A DNA stretch of 8,801 nt, taken from Arthrobacter sp. (lineage in GTDB: Bacteria > Actinomycetota > Actinomycetes > Actinomycetales > Micrococcaceae). Where the stretch lies: the NCBI GenBank assembly GCA_025464545.1, contig JAODMA010000389.1, forward strand, positions 1 through 8,801, given 5' to 3'. Under the pieces are notes generated by a model. That model was not told where the DNA came from and searched no databases. It saw only the letters and a program-made list of their open reading frames with translations. The position numbers and the translations under genes are program-made. The first letter of the stretch is position 1. Each line of letters begins with the position of its first letter. This document shows positions 7,237-8,801 of the stretch, in pieces.

Positions 7237-8598
7237 TCACTCCGGAACGAGCGCCAGAGCCAGTTCGGTCCGGACCACCTGAGCCAGGCGTTCAGCCACG
7301 GCTTGGGCGGTCGCCTCGTCGGCCGCCTCAACCATCACCCGCACAACGGGCTCCGTGCCAGAGGGACGCAGGAGGACACGCCCAGTGTCACCGAGCTCGG
7401 CAATAGCCGCGGAAATGGCCGCAGCAACGGCTTCGTCGCCGTTCACACGGGTACGGTCGACGCCCTTGACGTTGATGAGGACCTGCGGCAGCTTGGTCAT
7501 GACGGTGGCCAGTTCCTTCAGGGGACGGCCCGTGAGGGCCACCTGGGCCGCTATCTGGAGACCCGTCAGGACGCCGTCACCGGTCGTGGCGTGGTCGGCA
7601 AAGATGACGTGCCCGGACTGCTCTCCGCCCAGGTTGAAACCGCCTTCGCGCATTCCCTCGAGGACGTAGCGGTCGCCAACCCCGGTCTCGCGCAGGCTGA
7701 TGCCGGCCTCGCGCAGCGCAATCTTGAGTCCAAGATTGCTCATCACGGTCGCCACCAGGACGTTGTCCTTGAGCTTCCCCGCGGCCTTCAGGGCAACAGC
7801 AAGGATGGCCATGATCTCGTCGCCATCAACCTCGTTGCCCTCGTGGTCCACCGCGAGGCAACGGTCCGCGTCGCCGTCGTGGGCAATGCCGAGGTCGGCG
7901 CCATGCTCCAGCACAGCGCGTTTCAGCGGTCCCAGGTGGGTGGAGCCAACACCCTCGTTGATGTTGAGGCCATCGGGTTCGGCGCCGATCACCACGAGCT
8001 CCGCGCCGGCGTCCTTGAAGACCTGCGGGGAACAGCCGCTGGCCGCGCCATGGGCACAGTCCAAAACAACTTTGAGCCCGTCCAGGCGGTGCGGCAGCGT
8101 CCCGAGGAGGTGCACAATGTAGCGGTCTTCAGCGTCGGAGAAGCGCTGGATGCGGCCAACGTCGCCGCCGACGGGACGGAAGGGCTCCCGGCCCAACTGC
8201 CGCTCGATGGCATTCTCGACGTCGTCGGGCAGCTTCTGACCGCCGCGGGCAAAGAACTTGATCCCGTTATCGGGCGCCGGGTTGTGCGAGGCGGAGATCA
8301 TCACGCCAAAGTGCGCGTCAAGGTCAGCCACCAGGTAGGCAGCTGCCGGCGTCGGGAGCACGCCCGCGTCGTAAACGTCGATGCCCGAACTGGAGAGCCC
8401 TGCTTCCACGGCAGCCGCCAGGAACTCACCGCTTGCGCGCGGGTCGCGTGCAACCACGGCGCGGGGGCGTTCTCCGTTGGTACTGCGCTCGTGTCCCAGC
8501 ACCACGGCGGCTGCTTGGGCCAACTGCAAAGCAAGCTCGGCAGTCAGCAGGCCGTTCGCCAAACCTCGGACACCATCTGTTCCAAATAATCTCGACAT
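7237..8598 (-). CDS. glmM: Phosphoglucosamine mutase GlmM
   Basis: Interconverts glucosamine-6-phosphate and glucosamine-1-phosphate, the step after GlmS on the way to UDP-GlcNAc. The protein is 453 aa; the family is about 445-455. It has the alpha-D-phosphohexomutase four-domain order: N-terminal [12 protein letters not shown], the active-site serine loop [15 protein letters not shown] (101-115) with phosphoserine S104, the magnesium loop DGDADRC (241-247), the sugar-binding GGEQSGHVI (324-332), and the phosphate-binding [14 protein letters not shown] (411-424). The frame is open for 40 more codons upstream, but conserved sequence begins at the ATG at 8598. There is no Shine-Dalgarno; a TAAACT hexamer seven bases upstream suggests leaderless expression. 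It lies downstream of rpsI, a conserved actinobacterial arrangement, but a strong hairpin separates the two. Confidence 0.98.
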   Translation of the reverse strand: MSRLFGTDGVRGLANGLLTAELALQLAQAAAVVLGHERSTNGERPRAVVARDPRASGEFLAAAVEAGLSSSGIDVYDAGVLPTPAAAYLVADLDAHFGVMISASHNPAPDNGIKFFARGGQKLPDDVENAIERQLGREPFRPVGGDVGRIQRFSDAEDRYIVHLLGTLPHRLDGLKVVLDCAHGAASGCSPQVFKDAGAELVVIGAEPDGLNINEGVGSTHLGPLKRAVLEHGADLGIAHDGDADRCLAVDHEGNEVDGDEIMAILAVALKAAGKLKDNVLVATVMSNLGLKIALREAGISLRETGVGDRYVLEGMREGGFNLGGEQSGHVIFADHATTGDGVLTGLQIAAQVALTGRPLKELATVMTKLPQVLINVKGVDRTRVNGDEAVAAAISAAIAELGDTGRVLLRPSGTEPVVRVMVEAADEATAQAVAERLAQVVRTELALALVPE

Positions 8599-8605
8599 CG
8601 GACCA

Positions 8606-8611
8606 AGTTTA
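8606..8611 (-). promoter_or_regulatory. Candidate -10 element of glmM (leaderless)
   Basis: Minus-strand TAAACT is a good TANNNT match that ends seven bases before the glmM ATG, so transcription should begin at the start codon. The intervening TGGTCCG is not a Shine-Dalgarno. A -35 at standard spacing is not obvious; the nearest TTG-type hexamer, TTGGGA (8633-8638), would be 21 bases away. Confidence 0.55.
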
Positions 8612-8673
8612 GTCCATGAGGGCGAGGCTTCGTCCCAAGGCGGTTCGAGGGTTGACGAGGACGTCTTAACGGG

Positions 8674-8713
8674 CGAAAGCCCGCCCCGCCACGAGGGGCG
8701 GAACGGGCTTTCG
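8674..8713 (-). terminator. Strong hairpin terminator downstream of rpsI
   Basis: CGAAAGCCCG (8674-8683) pairs perfectly with CGGGCTTTCG (8704-8713). After a 2x2 mismatch (CC/AA), CCGCC (8686-8690) pairs with GGCGG (8697-8701) around a 6-base loop. It begins about 30 bases past the rpsI stop. On the minus strand the stem is followed by CCCGTTAAG, so there is no long T-tract. It likely ends the ribosomal-protein transcript ahead of the glmM promoter. Confidence 0.8.
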
Positions 8714-8743
8714 TGCAAACGCGCGAGGCGCTTGGAAGCGGGA

Positions 8744-8801
8744 TTAGCGCTTCGAGTACTGCTGAGCCTTACGGGCCTTCTTGAGACCGGCCTTCTTACG
8801 C
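8744..8801 (-). CDS. rpsI: 30S ribosomal protein S9, C-terminal end only
   Basis: Only the last 18 codons and the TAA stop are inside the window; the rest lies beyond the right edge. The visible tail [18 protein letters not shown] is the highly conserved basic C-terminus of S9, which ends in SKR and reaches toward the P-site tRNA in the small subunit. The gene normally follows rplM in one operon; rplM would be off the window to the right. Its position before glmM on the same strand is the usual actinobacterial order. Confidence 0.95.
   Translation of the reverse strand, partial: RKKAGLKKARKAQQYSKR

Noticed and set aside
7213..8589. 458-codon plus-strand open frame opposite glmM
   Set aside because: Same kind of antisense shadow; the minus strand carries all phosphoglucosamine mutase motifs.
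8599..8718. 40-codon N-terminal extension of GlmM
   Set aside because: The frame crosses the -10 element and the rpsI terminator hairpin, and the conserved GlmM N-terminus [12 protein letters not shown] starts at 8598.

Overview
The window is a high-GC housekeeping segment of an actinobacterial chromosome. The order rpsI-glmM, then coaA divergent from glmS, then acpS and the NAD(P)H-hydrate repair gene follows the conserved actinobacterial block. The protein sequences and the neighbouring glgX-type gene suggest Micrococcaceae, probably Arthrobacter or Pseudarthrobacter. That assignment is inferred from familiarity with these proteins, not from a search.

Layout, left to right. Positions 1-1269 (minus) hold the N-terminal 423 codons of a GlgX/TreX glycogen debranching enzyme that runs off the left edge. 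A 90-base gap upstream of it carries a 16-bp dyad that looks like an operator. Then come three minus-strand genes read from right to left: glmS (5179-3287), acpS (3282-2935) and a fused NnrE-NnrD repair enzyme (2874-1360). coaA (5315-6280, plus) diverges from glmS across a 135-base control region. Six bases after coaA, on the same strand, lies an M15-family D-Ala-D-Ala carboxypeptidase locus (6286-7185) with an in-frame TGA inside its apparent Tat/lipoprotein signal peptide. It converges with glmM (8598-7237, minus). The right edge holds the last 18 codons of rpsI and a strong terminator hairpin.

Functionally, GlmS and GlmM make glucosamine-6-phosphate and then glucosamine-1-phosphate, on the way to UDP-GlcNAc and peptidoglycan. 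CoaA starts coenzyme A synthesis, AcpS uses CoA to activate acyl carrier protein for lipid synthesis, and Nnr repairs damaged NAD(P)H. The carboxypeptidase would trim peptidoglycan stems if it were made and exported. The block therefore links cell-wall precursor supply, CoA/fatty-acid synthesis and cofactor repair.

The window is mostly ordinary. The points that deserve a second look are the nonsense codon in the carboxypeptidase signal peptide, three apparently leaderless genes (glmS, coaA, glmM) that share the same 7-base distance from -10 hexamer to start codon, and the dyad in front of glgX. I saw no mobile element, CRISPR array, rRNA or tRNA. No stretch longer than 300 bases lacks a gene.
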